A stretch of DNA of 64,000 nt from Oscillospiraceae bacterium (GTDB lineage: Bacteria > Bacillota > Clostridia > Oscillospirales > Oscillospiraceae), in NCBI GenBank assembly GCA_017482385.1, contig JAFUNI010000021.1, positions 62,001 to 126,000 on the forward strand. The letters run 5' to 3'. The notes beneath the pieces are model-generated. The model made no database searches. It was not told the DNA's origin and saw nothing but the letters and a program-made list of their open reading frames with translations. Positions 28,047 to 36,469 of this stretch are shown piece by piece. The stretch's first letter is position 1; each line of letters opens with the position of its first letter. The translations under genes were made by a program, and so were the position numbers.

Positions 28047-30935
28047 TTATTCTTCGGTTTTTTCGGGTTCTTCGGTGGTTTCAGCAACTTCTGTTGCATC
28101 GGTGGGCTTTTTCTTCTTCAGCACCAGCCAGGTGGCAAGGCCTGCGCCGGCAGCCAGTACGATCACAGAGATCGCAACGATCAGCCCAACGGTTTTGGGG
28201 TTGGCCTTGTCCTTGGCGTCGGCAACGCCGGTGGCCTCGGTGGCATCTGTGAAGCCTGTGGCTTCCGTTGCTTCAGTTGCTGCCGTGATCTCGGTTGCCT
28301 CCGTCAGCTCGGTTGCATCCGTTGCCGGTGCATCGCCGGTGGCCTTTGTGGCTTCAGTTGCCTTGGTGATCTTGGTGGCCTTGGTGGGCGTCTTGGTGGC
28401 TCTTGTGGGTTTGGTGAAGGCAGGAATGGTGGCCTTGGTAGCCTTGGTGGCCTCGGTTTCTTCCTCGGTGGGCTGGGTTTCGGCGGGTTTTTCCAGCTTT
28501 TCGTCCTTGATGGAGGTTTCCAGGTAAACCCTTACGCTCTGACCGGCCTTCACATCCACAGTGCCGTATTCCACACCGTTGCAGCCGGGCTTTATGGTGA
28601 CGGTCTTCAGCGTCTTGACGGAGCTTCCGATCTCTGCCTTCACACTTACGGTTTCGTTTTTGTCGGAGGCATTGGCCCAGGACAGACGGTAGGTGACAGA
28701 GGCGTTATGCTTTGCACCGTCCGTTACCTTGGTGCCCAGGGCGGTATCGTACACAGAAAGATCCGCGCCTGCGCCGGTGACCCGGAGGGTGTAGTTATCC
28801 AGCAGGATCTTCTTGTTCATATCATAGCAGGTCAGGCCGATGGCGCTTACCTTGCCGGAAAATGCGGGAACGGCAATATTTTCTGCTTGTTTCAGCACCT
28901 TGCCGCCAACATCGGTGACGGTGTAGGTACAGAAGAAGGACTTGCCGAAGTTCATATCACGCTTTAAGGTGTATGTACCGGCCTTTACATCCAGCAGCTT
29001 TTCATAAACAGGCTCGTAGTCTGCATCGGCTTCGCCGGTGGCGTAGTAGAGGGTGTTGCCCTGGAGCTTGAAGCCGCCGTCATCGAAATCGGTGCCCGAG
29101 GCCTTATAGTTCAGCAGGGTCATCTTGGCATTGCTTCCAATGCCGTCGGGAATGGTGATGGTCACTTCCCAGGACTGCTTTTTGGCGTATTCATCGCCCA
29201 AAGTCAAATTGGCGGGAACCTTGGTGTTCTCCAAAATGGAATCGCCGGTGACGGCTAAGACCTTGCTGCCGGCAAAGGACTCGATCTTCATATCACTGCC
29301 CTTGGGGTTGACGGTCCAGGCGTTCAGGTCACGGACATTGTTGGACTTGAGGCTGTGGTTTTTGCTATAGCTTTCGTAATCCTCTATGTAGGCGGGGTAC
29401 TTTTCAAACCGGTCGGCATCGGAGGTGACCACAGGGGTCTTGTTTGCGGGGGTCTCCACCCAGTAGCCGACGGTGGATACCTGGCTGAACTTGCTGTCGG
29501 CGATGATCTTACCGCCGGGGAAGGTAACGGTCTGACCAGCCACGGAGAAGGTGGGGTCACTATCCTTTACCTTAAACTTTTCCTTGGTGGTCAGGTCCCG
29601 GTTGGGGGTGATACGCCAGTAGTTTTTGCCGTTTGCCTTCATACCGGAGATCACAAACTCGCTGTTCCATTCGATGGGGGTCTCGATGGGCTCCCGGTCA
29701 GCGAAGCCCACGATCCGGTTCAGCTCGCACAGCAGCTCTTCCACATTGTTTGCGCCCTGCTTCAGCGCATCGCCGCTGACGTTATCGGTGCTGATAAACA
29801 GCACAAAGGGCTTGGGATCGTACAGACACAGGTGGAACACCTGCTCGGCATAGTAGGGAGAGTTGGCGATGGAGGTGTTATTGTCCTCAGCGGTGCTGTA
29901 TTTGTTGATCCAGAAGCAAACATCCTTATTGGCATCGGCGATATAGCACTGCTTTGCCACATTGGTATCGTAGCGGAAATTGTTGAAGGCGGTCTTGCGG
30001 TAATAGGTGCCCATGTAGGCAGGCAGGTTATTGTAGGCAATACCGATCTTGTTGTAGAATTCCGAGTCGCTGGGGGAATTGGCATAGAACTTCTCGCAGG
30101 AGGTGTTGCCGGCCCGGAGGGCATTGCCGCCGCCGCCCATCACACTGCCGTTGGTGTTCAGAGGCTTCATCCAGGCATCGGTGTCGGTGGTCTGGTAGTC
30201 AGCCACATGGACATTGGGGAAGTGCTTGGCCATGGGATCATAAGCCCAATGCTTGATGAAGGTGCTCATCCGGATATTCATAACCGTATTCCAGATGGCT
30301 GCGCAATTGGAATACTTGCTGCCTGCATTGCCGGAGATGCCGTAGATCTCGGGGGTCTGGGCGGAGGGCTTATCGTAGAAGACGAAGCCCCGCTCTGCAA
30401 GCAGAGGACGGATCTGGGTCTTATAGCGGGAGTCGCTTACGATTTTGTGATAGGAGCCGGTGCTGACATAGTGGCTGCCCATCTCCGGGTAGAGCATACT
30501 CATCATAGCGCCGTCGAGCTTGCCGCCGATGGCAGCGTACTTGTCAAACAGGGCGGTGGCCAGCTCGGTCAGCTGCTTTTCAGCCTCGTCAAAGTACACT
30601 TCCTTCTCCATCAGCGCGTCCAGAACATTGGCCGGGCCGAAGAAATGGATGTAGCGCTCGCCTTCTGCCCGCTTGTCCATCTCGGTCTTCATAGCCTTGG
30701 CGGCGCTTTCCACCTGGGCATCGGTGTAGCTGCCGTAGACCAGCGAACCCATCTTGACATTTTCACCCAGCATGGAAATGTTCACAGTATACAAGTTTTT
30801 TACATGGTCAAAACCGTCGATGGCTTTTGACCAGGTCACGGCATAGAAGTCTTTCTTTTCTGCCGCTGCGTTTGCCGTCAGGCACAGGGGCACCAAAAGG
30901 GCCATGACCAGCAGCAAAGTGATCAGCTTTTTCAT
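28047..30935 (-). CDS. Surface protein paralogue P4, divergent, with altered predicted active site
   Basis: 962 residues. Signal peptide ends near TANAA. The N-terminal domain keeps the general pattern (FYAVTWSKAID, RYIHFFGP, VADYQTTDTDAW, YYAEQVFHL) but the key strand reads LDGAMMSMLYPEM: the Asp and Glu of DTE in P1, P2, P3, P6 are Ser146 and Leu148. Jelly-roll-like domain about 517-725, Ig-like domain to 803. The stalk (805-915) is made of KAT/EAT/TAT tripeptides. One membrane helix, KKKK, acidic tail. Class 1 promoter. It may be a non-catalytic binder derived from the enzyme-like paralogues; that is inference. Confidence 0.78.
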   Translation of the reverse strand: MKKLITLLLVMALLVPLCLTANAAAEKKDFYAVTWSKAIDGFDHVKNLYTVNISMLGENVKMGSLVYGSYTDAQVESAAKAMKTEMDKRAEGERYIHFFGPANVLDALMEKEVYFDEAEKQLTELATALFDKYAAIGGKLDGAMMSMLYPEMGSHYVSTGSYHKIVSDSRYKTQIRPLLAERGFVFYDKPSAQTPEIYGISGNAGSKYSNCAAIWNTVMNIRMSTFIKHWAYDPMAKHFPNVHVADYQTTDTDAWMKPLNTNGSVMGGGGNALRAGNTSCEKFYANSPSDSEFYNKIGIAYNNLPAYMGTYYRKTAFNNFRYDTNVAKQCYIADANKDVCFWINKYSTAEDNNTSIANSPYYAEQVFHLCLYDPKPFVLFISTDNVSGDALKQGANNVEELLCELNRIVGFADREPIETPIEWNSEFVISGMKANGKNYWRITPNRDLTTKEKFKVKDSDPTFSVAGQTVTFPGGKIIADSKFSQVSTVGYWVETPANKTPVVTSDADRFEKYPAYIEDYESYSKNHSLKSNNVRDLNAWTVNPKGSDMKIESFAGSKVLAVTGDSILENTKVPANLTLGDEYAKKQSWEVTITIPDGIGSNAKMTLLNYKASGTDFDDGGFKLQGNTLYYATGEADADYEPVYEKLLDVKAGTYTLKRDMNFGKSFFCTYTVTDVGGKVLKQAENIAVPAFSGKVSAIGLTCYDMNKKILLDNYTLRVTGAGADLSVYDTALGTKVTDGAKHNASVTYRLSWANASDKNETVSVKAEIGSSVKTLKTVTIKPGCNGVEYGTVDVKAGQSVRVYLETSIKDEKLEKPAETQPTEEETEATKATKATIPAFTKPTRATKTPTKATKITKATEATKATGDAPATDATELTEATEITAATEATEATGFTDATEATGVADAKDKANPKTVGLIVAISVIVLAAGAGLATWLVLKKKKPTDATEVAETTEEPEKTEE
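28240..28460. repeat. Coding 9-bp tandem repeat in the P4 stalk
   Basis: Tandem (E/K/T)AT tripeptides over about 70 residues, giving imperfect 9-base repeats in the DNA. Unlike P2 and P3 it has no hexapeptide units. Confidence 0.75.
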
Positions 30936-30965
30936 TTTTTTACCTCCTGAGCAGGAATTTTATCC

Positions 30966-30994
30966 ATTATAACATAAGAATGGATAATTGACAA
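30966..30994 (-). promoter_or_regulatory. Promoter of P4 (class 1)
   Basis: On the minus strand TTGTCA (30989-30994), a 17-base spacer and TATAAT (30966-30971). The leader has TCCTGCTCAGGAGG before the ATG, one base from the P1 and P2 leaders. Confidence 0.65.
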
Positions 30995-31009
30995 TTCATA
31001 ATTTTGTTG

Positions 31010-31044
31010 TCATTGCGAGGCTTGCTTGCAAGATATATCCTTTT
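31010..31044. repeat. Fragment of another dispersed repeat (GTCATTGCGAGG type)
   Basis: TGTCATTGCGAGGCTTGCTT starts here; a related hairpin with ATCATTGC arms lies at 63351-63382. Only two partial copies are seen, so it is a weak call. Confidence 0.35.
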
Positions 31045-31101
31045 CGTAGGGGAGGCATAGTATGCCTCCCGCGGGAGGGATGATATCCCTTCCCTACGAA
31101 G
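31045..31101. repeat. R1 bipartite palindromic repeat, compact form
   Basis: Intact copy: CGTAGGGGAGGCATAGTATG, then GCGGGAGGGATGATATCC, closing TCCCTACG. Lies between the P4 and pta promoters. Confidence 0.9.
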
Positions 31102-31124
31102 GAAAAGTTTTTTCCTGTAAATGG

Positions 31125-31153
31125 TTGCCAAATGAAAATTGCTGATGTATAAT
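31125..31153 (+). promoter_or_regulatory. Promoter of pta
   Basis: TTGCCA (31125-31130), a 17-base spacer and TATAAT (31148-31153). The predicted start of transcription lies about 45 bases before the ATG. Confidence 0.7.
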
Positions 31154-31203
31154 TAAGCTGTAAATTTATGGGCATTGGCCCAATACAACGGAGGAAATGT
31201 AAA

Positions 31204-32202
31204 ATGTTTAATGCTATGATCGAAACCTTGAAGGCAAATCCCCGGAAGATCGTCTTCACCGAGGGCCACGATGCCCGTATCTTAGAGGCTACCGCACGCC
31301 TGGTGGAGGGCGGCTTCCTGACCCCCATCTTGGTGGGCAATGTGGAGGAAGTCAAGGCCAATGCTGCCAAGGGCGGCTACAACATCGAGGGCGTTGAGAT
31401 CCTGGATCCTGCTACTTACGAAGGCATGGATGCCATGGTCGAGAAGATGGTTGAGCTCCGCAAGGGCAAGATGTCCGCTGAGGAGTGCAAGGCTGCGCTT
31501 TCCAAGGGCAACTACTTCGGCACCATGCTGGTAAAGATGGGCTACGCTGACGCTCTGCTGGGCGGCGCTACCTACTCCACCGCCGATACCGTCCGTCCCG
31601 CTCTGCAGCTGGTGAAGACCAAGAAGGGCGCAAACCTGGTTTCTTCCTGCTTCATTATGGTTCGCGGCGAAGAGAAGCTGGCTATGGGCGACTGCGCTAT
31701 CAACTTAAGCTATGAGGATTCTGTGGACAAGGAAGGCAATGTGACCGTTTCCGCTGCCCGGAAGCTGGCTGAGGTTGCTATCGAGACCGCCAACACAGCC
31801 AAGGTCTTCGGCATCGATCCCAAGGTGGCTATGCTGAGCTTCTCCACCAACGGCTCCGGCAAGGGCGGTACTGTGAAGCTCTCTAACGAGGCTACCAAGG
31901 TCGCTAAGGAGCTGGCTCCCGATCTGATGATCGACGGCGAGATGCAGTTCGACGCAGCGGTTGCTCCCGAGGTCGGCCAGCTGAAGTTCCCCGGCTCTCC
32001 TGTTGCAGGCTATGCCAACACCTTTATCTTCCCCACCATCGAGGCCGGCAACATCGGCTACAAGATCGCACAGCGTCTGGGCGGCTTTGAGGCTTACGGC
32101 CCCATCCTGCAGGGCCTGGCTGCTCCCATCAACGACCTGTCCCGTGGCTGCAATGCCGACGAGGTCTACAAGATGGCTATCATCACCTGCGCAATGGTTT
32201 GA
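31204..32202 (+). CDS. pta: Phosphate acetyltransferase
   Basis: 332 residues; makes acetyl phosphate from acetyl-CoA, the step before acetate kinase in acetate and ATP production. The protein is full length for the short form. Family motifs VFTEGHDARILEATARL, LSFSTNGSGKG and GEMQFDAAVAPEV are visible. The ATG at 31204 has CGGAGGAAA at good spacing, which I preferred to upstream ATGs. Its base composition and lack of signal peptide set it apart from the surface-protein genes on both sides. ackA is not adjacent. Confidence 0.95.
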   Translation: MFNAMIETLKANPRKIVFTEGHDARILEATARLVEGGFLTPILVGNVEEVKANAAKGGYNIEGVEILDPATYEGMDAMVEKMVELRKGKMSAEECKAALSKGNYFGTMLVKMGYADALLGGATYSTADTVRPALQLVKTKKGANLVSSCFIMVRGEEKLAMGDCAINLSYEDSVDKEGNVTVSAARKLAEVAIETANTAKVFGIDPKVAMLSFSTNGSGKGGTVKLSNEATKVAKELAPDLMIDGEMQFDAAVAPEVGQLKFPGSPVAGYANTFIFPTIEAGNIGYKIAQRLGGFEAYGPILQGLAAPINDLSRGCNADEVYKMAIITCAMV

Positions 32203-32224
32203 TAGACTATATATTATAATGTAT

Positions 32225-32254
32225 AGAGGGAACTGCTCCGGCAGTTCCCTCTTT
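32225..32254 (+). terminator. Terminator of pta
   Basis: AGAGGGAACTGC, loop TCCG, GCAGTTCCCTCT, then TTT. Same GGGAAC style as other hairpins here. Confidence 0.75.
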
Positions 32255-32261
32255 GCGTATA

Positions 32262-32430
32262 TCGCCACTGCGTCATCCCGGGCAAAGTCGAGGGATCTCC
32301 AGGGACAACCTGTTTTGTAGGGGGGGCATAGTATGCCTCCCGAAAACAGTTTTTGAGATTGTCCGCAGCAGCGGGAGGGATAATATCCCTCCCCTACGAA
32401 AATAACCCGGTTCTGTCATTCTGAGTGGAG
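32262..32430. repeat. Mixed dispersed repeats with an R1 long-form copy inside
   Basis: R1 long form spans 32316-32400 (GTAGGGGGGGCATAGTATGC, a 35-base spacer, then GGGAGGGATAATATCCCTCC and CCCTACG). It is flanked by TCATCCCGGGCAAAGTCGAG and TGTCATTCTGAGTGGAG, pieces of another common clostridial repeat type. R1 may have inserted into that repeat. Confidence 0.75.
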
Positions 32431-32537
32431 ATTGGCAAATATGGATTAAAAAACGGAGTAAAAAAGGCCCTTGGAGTTGGGGGAATAGACAATTTTGCCA
32501 AAAATTGCGATAATATAGCATAAATGGCAAAACTCCA

Positions 32538-32576
32538 TTGACAGAGGAGAAAATTTATAGTATAAATAACTATACT
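32538..32576 (+). promoter_or_regulatory. Promoter of P5 (class 2) with inverted repeat
   Basis: TTGACA (32538-32543), a 17-base spacer and TATAAA (32561-32566). The -10 lies in an inverted repeat AGTATA-AATAAC-TATACT (32559-32576). The same inverted repeat is at 36375-36392 before P6. Confidence 0.7.
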
Positions 32577-32628
32577 GAGCTGAATATGCTTATGGTGCGA
32601 TTCGCTTAACTTGAAAGGAGAAACCCCT

Positions 32629-35600
32629 ATGAAAAAAGCACTTGTTATGCTCCTGGTTTTGGCAATGCTGGTTCCCATGCTTTTGGTGATGCCCGCAAGC
32701 GCTGAAGCTGCTACACCTGACAAGCCCTTCTATACTATGGGCTGGTCTGAATTTGATGAAAAGAGCTATCCGTATCTGGACGGTCTGTATCAGATAAACT
32801 GGACCGCACTTGGCGGCAGCGTTAAGCTCAACAATGTCGTCTATGGCAGAGATGATTTCGATGCGCAGATAGACCAATTGGCGCAAACCTTGAAAAAGGC
32901 AATGGATAAGCGCCCTGCCGGCGCCCGTTATATCCATACCTTCGGCCCGGCCAAGGTTTACAGAATCGCGCCCGAGAACGGCATTTTTATGGATTACGCA
33001 GTCGAGCAGATGGTCGCGATCATGGATGCCCTTATGAAGAAGTATAAGGAGATCGGCGGCCAGATCGACGGCATCGTGGTGGACGTGGAGTTTACCGGCA
33101 CCAGCTGCTACTATCTGTTTGACTCTCCTTCCAATGAGTACCAGGACAACACCCTGGTTTCCAACCCCGATCTGCTGCGTGATATCGTCAAGGATAAGCG
33201 CTATAAGACCGAGATCCGTCCTCTGCTGGAGGAGTGGGGCTTCATCTTCTACGATGCAGGCGATCCTGTGAAGCAGGCATCCTACACCGAGCTGTTCTCC
33301 GTTACCAAGAACGCCGGCTCCAAGTATGCCCGTTCCCGTAATGTTTGGAACACCGTTTCCCGTATCCACCTGAATCAGTATGTGACCAAGTGGGCTTATG
33401 ATACTGCGGTCAAGTACTTCCCCGATATCAATGTTAACGACTATCAGTCTGCGGATACGGCTACCTGGCTGAAGATGACCGCCACCACCGACGACGGTAC
33501 CGAGATGAACGGCGGTAACTCCATCAAGGCAGGTAATACCTCTACTTACAGCTGGTACTACGGCCAGCCCAACGCCAGCATGTACGATGGCATCAAGACA
33601 TATACGGGCTACAACGGCGCTTACCTGCCCAAGGAGCCCTTCACCCAGCTGCTGTACTACGTGAACTTCGGCAGATATATTTACGAGTCCACCGATACCA
33701 AGAAGATCGCCCCCTGGATCACCTACTATGACTACGGCGACACCAGCCATACGAGTACGACCAGGATCTCCAATACCCCCTACTACACCGAGCAGCTGTA
33801 TCACCTGGGTATGCTGGATCCTCAGCCCTTCCTGGGCTACTGCTATGTGGGCGACGGCATCTTCAAGGACGGCAGAGAAAACTCTACCCACTACAAGGAA
33901 ATCCAGCAGGTGATGAACGAGGCTATGGCTGAGCTGACCCGTGTGGCTGGCTACTCTGACAGAAAGCCTCTCGTGAGCACCATGGACTGGAACAGCCAGT
34001 ACATTCTGTCCGGTATGTACACCGGCGGCCGCAATCTGTGGCGTATCACCCCCAATACCAATGCGATCACCATGGGCGAGTTCCTGGTTGATAAGGAGGT
34101 TCCCACCTTCTATGTGGACGGCAAGACCGTCACCTTCCCCGGCGGTAAGATCATTGAAGACAGCACCATCTCCATTGTGGGCTCCAGCGGCTACTGGGTG
34201 GAGACTGCCAAGGATGTTGTGCCCGTGGTCACCACTGAGGCAGAGCACTATGAGTTCTACCCCTCTTTCCTGTACGATTTCGAGGAGTATGCTTCCGGTG
34301 CCTTCGACTACAATACCTCCAAGCCCAAGAACGCCTGGGGCTTCACCTGGAGCGCTGCCGGCGATGTGAAGGGCCAGAGCAATATTCTGAACATCGACGG
34401 CAATAACAAGCTGGCTATCATCGGCAACTCCAAGAACTGGGTCAAGGAGCTGCCCACCAATGTCACCGCAGGCGACAGCTTCGCCGAGGATCAGACCTGG
34501 GAGCTGACGGTTACCGTTCCCGAGGGTCTGAGTGCGGATGCCCAGATCGATATTCTTACCTACAACGGCAACAAGCAGGAGCTGACCGACGGCGGCTTTA
34601 TGATCAAGGACTATAAGCTCTACTACGCCACCGGCAAGAACGATGCTGAAGGAAATCCCATCTATGAGGAAATGATGGAGGTTAAGGGCGGTTCTACTTA
34701 CGGCTTCAAGCGTATTATGAACTTCCACCACGAGAACGCCTTCTACTGCACCTATGCCGTTACCACCGGCAGCGGCAGAACCTTGAAGTCCGTTGAGCAG
34801 ATCCCCTGCCCCAGCTTCAACTACATCACCCAGATCGGCTTCGCCGTTACCGGCGCTAACAAGGCTGTTTACGTTGACGATTTCAAGGTCTTCCTGTGCG
34901 GCGTAACCGCTGACTTCAGCGTTTACGACAAGCGGACCGGTCAGGACGCCGAGGTTGGCGCACTGAGAGACCGCTCCACCGCTTACCGTCTGTCCTGGCT
35001 CAATGCCTCCGGTGAGGACCATACCGCTACCATTAAGGCCGACATCACCGAGGGCGGCAAGACCACTACCACCACCCTGCACGAAGTGGCTATCGAACCC
35101 GGCAAGGACGGCATCATCACCGGCTTTGTGGATCTGAAGGAAGGCCAGACCGTTAAGGTCTATATGGAGACCTCTGTGGTAACTCCCGTGAACCCCTTCG
35201 AGGCTCCCGAAGAGGCAGGTCCTCTGGTGGACGCCACATTTACCGAGGGCGGCATCAAGGAAGTGCCCGATGCTCTGAAGGCAGCAGGCCTGGATACCGT
35301 TGAAAAGATCAAGGCAGCCCTGGAGGGCAAGCTTTTAGAAGCTGACAGCAATGTGGAAGCATTTATCCACTATACCGTGGAGATCAAGAAGGAAGACATC
35401 CCCAAGCACGGCAAGATGACCGTGATCATGCCTTACCCCGAGGGCACCGATGCCAACTACACCTTCTATGCAGCCCAGCTGTTCACCGCCGATGACTACA
35501 ACAAGGAACTCGGCAGCGTGGAGGTCGCAACTGTGGCCAACACTGCCGAAGGCATTCAGTTTACGGTGTACGGCGCATCTCCCATCGCCATTGGCTGGAT

Positions 35601-35985
35601 CGCTCCCGAGGAAGTGGAAGTGGACGATGGCTTGATCCCCATGCCTCCTACCGACAGCAGACCCGCTCCCACCGCTGTGAAGGTACAGCGGCCCACCGAG
35701 GCTCCTGAGACTGAGGAGACCGAGGAGCCCACCGAGGAGACCGAGTACATCGAGGATACCGAGCCCACTGAGGAGCCCACCGAGGCACCCACCGAAACCA
35801 CTGCTCCTGCAGTTGTAGAGGATGAGGGCGGCGTGAACATCTGGCTGATCATTGTGATCGCCGTTGTGGTCTTGGCCGGCGCCGGCGCTGCAGTCTTCTT
35901 CCTGCTGAAGAAGAAAAAGGCAGCTCCCGCAGCAGAGGAAATCGAGGATATCGAAGAATCCGCTGAGGAAAAGACCGAAGAGTAA
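32629..35985 (+). CDS. Surface protein paralogue P5, with extra C-terminal domain
   Basis: 1118 residues. Signal peptide ends near MPASA. The N-terminal domain has LDG- and VDVE-type residues (IDGIVVDVEF, D152, E154), NDYQSADTATW and APWITYYDY. Jelly-roll-like domain about 550-767, Ig-like domain to 857, then a domain absent from P1-P4 (about 862-997: DATFTEGGIKEVPDALKA, GKMTVIMPYPEGT, IGWIAPEE). The stalk is Glu/Thr/Pro-rich. One membrane helix (about 1068-1092), KKKK and an acidic tail (EEIEDIEESAEEKTEE) end it. Start ATG at 32629 follows TTGAAAGGAG. Class 2 promoter. Family not recognised. Confidence 0.8.
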   Translation: MKKALVMLLVLAMLVPMLLVMPASAEAATPDKPFYTMGWSEFDEKSYPYLDGLYQINWTALGGSVKLNNVVYGRDDFDAQIDQLAQTLKKAMDKRPAGARYIHTFGPAKVYRIAPENGIFMDYAVEQMVAIMDALMKKYKEIGGQIDGIVVDVEFTGTSCYYLFDSPSNEYQDNTLVSNPDLLRDIVKDKRYKTEIRPLLEEWGFIFYDAGDPVKQASYTELFSVTKNAGSKYARSRNVWNTVSRIHLNQYVTKWAYDTAVKYFPDINVNDYQSADTATWLKMTATTDDGTEMNGGNSIKAGNTSTYSWYYGQPNASMYDGIKTYTGYNGAYLPKEPFTQLLYYVNFGRYIYESTDTKKIAPWITYYDYGDTSHTSTTRISNTPYYTEQLYHLGMLDPQPFLGYCYVGDGIFKDGRENSTHYKEIQQVMNEAMAELTRVAGYSDRKPLVSTMDWNSQYILSGMYTGGRNLWRITPNTNAITMGEFLVDKEVPTFYVDGKTVTFPGGKIIEDSTISIVGSSGYWVETAKDVVPVVTTEAEHYEFYPSFLYDFEEYASGAFDYNTSKPKNAWGFTWSAAGDVKGQSNILNIDGNNKLAIIGNSKNWVKELPTNVTAGDSFAEDQTWELTVTVPEGLSADAQIDILTYNGNKQELTDGGFMIKDYKLYYATGKNDAEGNPIYEEMMEVKGGSTYGFKRIMNFHHENAFYCTYAVTTGSGRTLKSVEQIPCPSFNYITQIGFAVTGANKAVYVDDFKVFLCGVTADFSVYDKRTGQDAEVGALRDRSTAYRLSWLNASGEDHTATIKADITEGGKTTTTTLHEVAIEPGKDGIITGFVDLKEGQTVKVYMETSVVTPVNPFEAPEEAGPLVDATFTEGGIKEVPDALKAAGLDTVEKIKAALEGKLLEADSNVEAFIHYTVEIKKEDIPKHGKMTVIMPYPEGTDANYTFYAAQLFTADDYNKELGSVEVATVANTAEGIQFTVYGASPIAIGWIAPEEVEVDDGLIPMPPTDSRPAPTAVKVQRPTEAPETEETEEPTEETEYIEDTEPTEEPTEAPTETTAPAVVEDEGGVNIWLIIVIAVVVLAGAGAAVFFLLKKKKAAPAAEEIEDIEESAEEKTEE

Positions 35986-36007
35986 TAACAATGCTTAATG
36001 CATAATG

Positions 36008-36039
36008 AAGGGAACGACCCTTGGGTCGTTCCCTTTTTT
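36008..36039 (+). terminator. Terminator of P5
   Basis: AAGGGAACGACCC, loop TT, GGGTCGTTCCCTT and a T-run. A short R2 repeat (AATGCTTAATGCATAATG) sits between the stop and the hairpin. Confidence 0.85.
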
Positions 36040-36040
36040 A

Positions 36041-36140
36041 CCCCTGTTCGCAGGGGAACAGGAACGGGGCGCCGAGGGCGGACGCGGAAATCCGTATTCC
36101 CGCGGGACGGGAGACCCGTCCCCTACATGAATTGAGGCAT
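36041..36140. repeat. Diverged R1-like repeat
   Basis: Contains TTCCCGCGGGACGGGAGACC and CGTCCCCTAC, an R1-style palindrome with different inner sequence. Placed upstream of a canonical R1 copy; its left border is unclear. Confidence 0.45.
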
Positions 36141-36141
36141 T

Positions 36142-36225
36142 CGTAGGGGAGGGATATCATCCCTCCCGCTACAGCAGCGATTTCAAAAAATATTTTCGGG
36201 AGGCATACTATGCCTCCCCTACGAG
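36142..36225. repeat. R1 bipartite palindromic repeat, long form (reverse orientation)
   Basis: CGTAGGGGAGGGATATCATC, a 35-base spacer, then CGGGAGGCATACTATGCC and CCCCTACG. It is in the gap between P5 and P6. Confidence 0.9.
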
Positions 36226-36352
36226 GGCTAACCTTTTCACCTGTCCTACCGGATAAGACCTCATCTTTTGTGTTTGCATATTCTGCCGGGAAAGCTTTTT
36301 TGCAAAAATTCTCCTAAATTTGCAAAATTGTAGCACAAATGCCAAATGAGCA

Positions 36353-36392
36353 TTGACATAACAGGGTGTTTTGTAGTATAAATAACTATACT
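36353..36392 (+). promoter_or_regulatory. Promoter of P6 (class 2) with inverted repeat
   Basis: TTGACA (36353-36358), an 18-base spacer and TATAAA (36377-36382) inside the inverted repeat AGTATA-AATAAC-TATACT (36375-36392). Just upstream, TAGCACAAATGCCAAA matches the P5 flank TAGCATAAATGGCAAA. Confidence 0.7.
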
Positions 36393-36469
36393 GAACTGAG
36401 TATACCCAAAGGTAGCGCCAGATGTAGATTTGGCCTTTGGGATCGGTTTATTTGAAAGGAGAAATTTCC

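Noticed and set aside
32590-35082. Long open frame on the minus strand inside P5 (830 codons)
   Set aside because: It is a shadow of the P5 reading frame due to base composition: no ribosome site, glycine/valine/leucine-rich nonsense, and P5 itself has signal peptide, domains and promoter. Same for minus frames in P6 and gyrA, and plus frames in P1-P4.
36041-36140. A small gene in the P5-P6 gap
   Set aside because: No start with ribosome site and the sequence is repeat-like.
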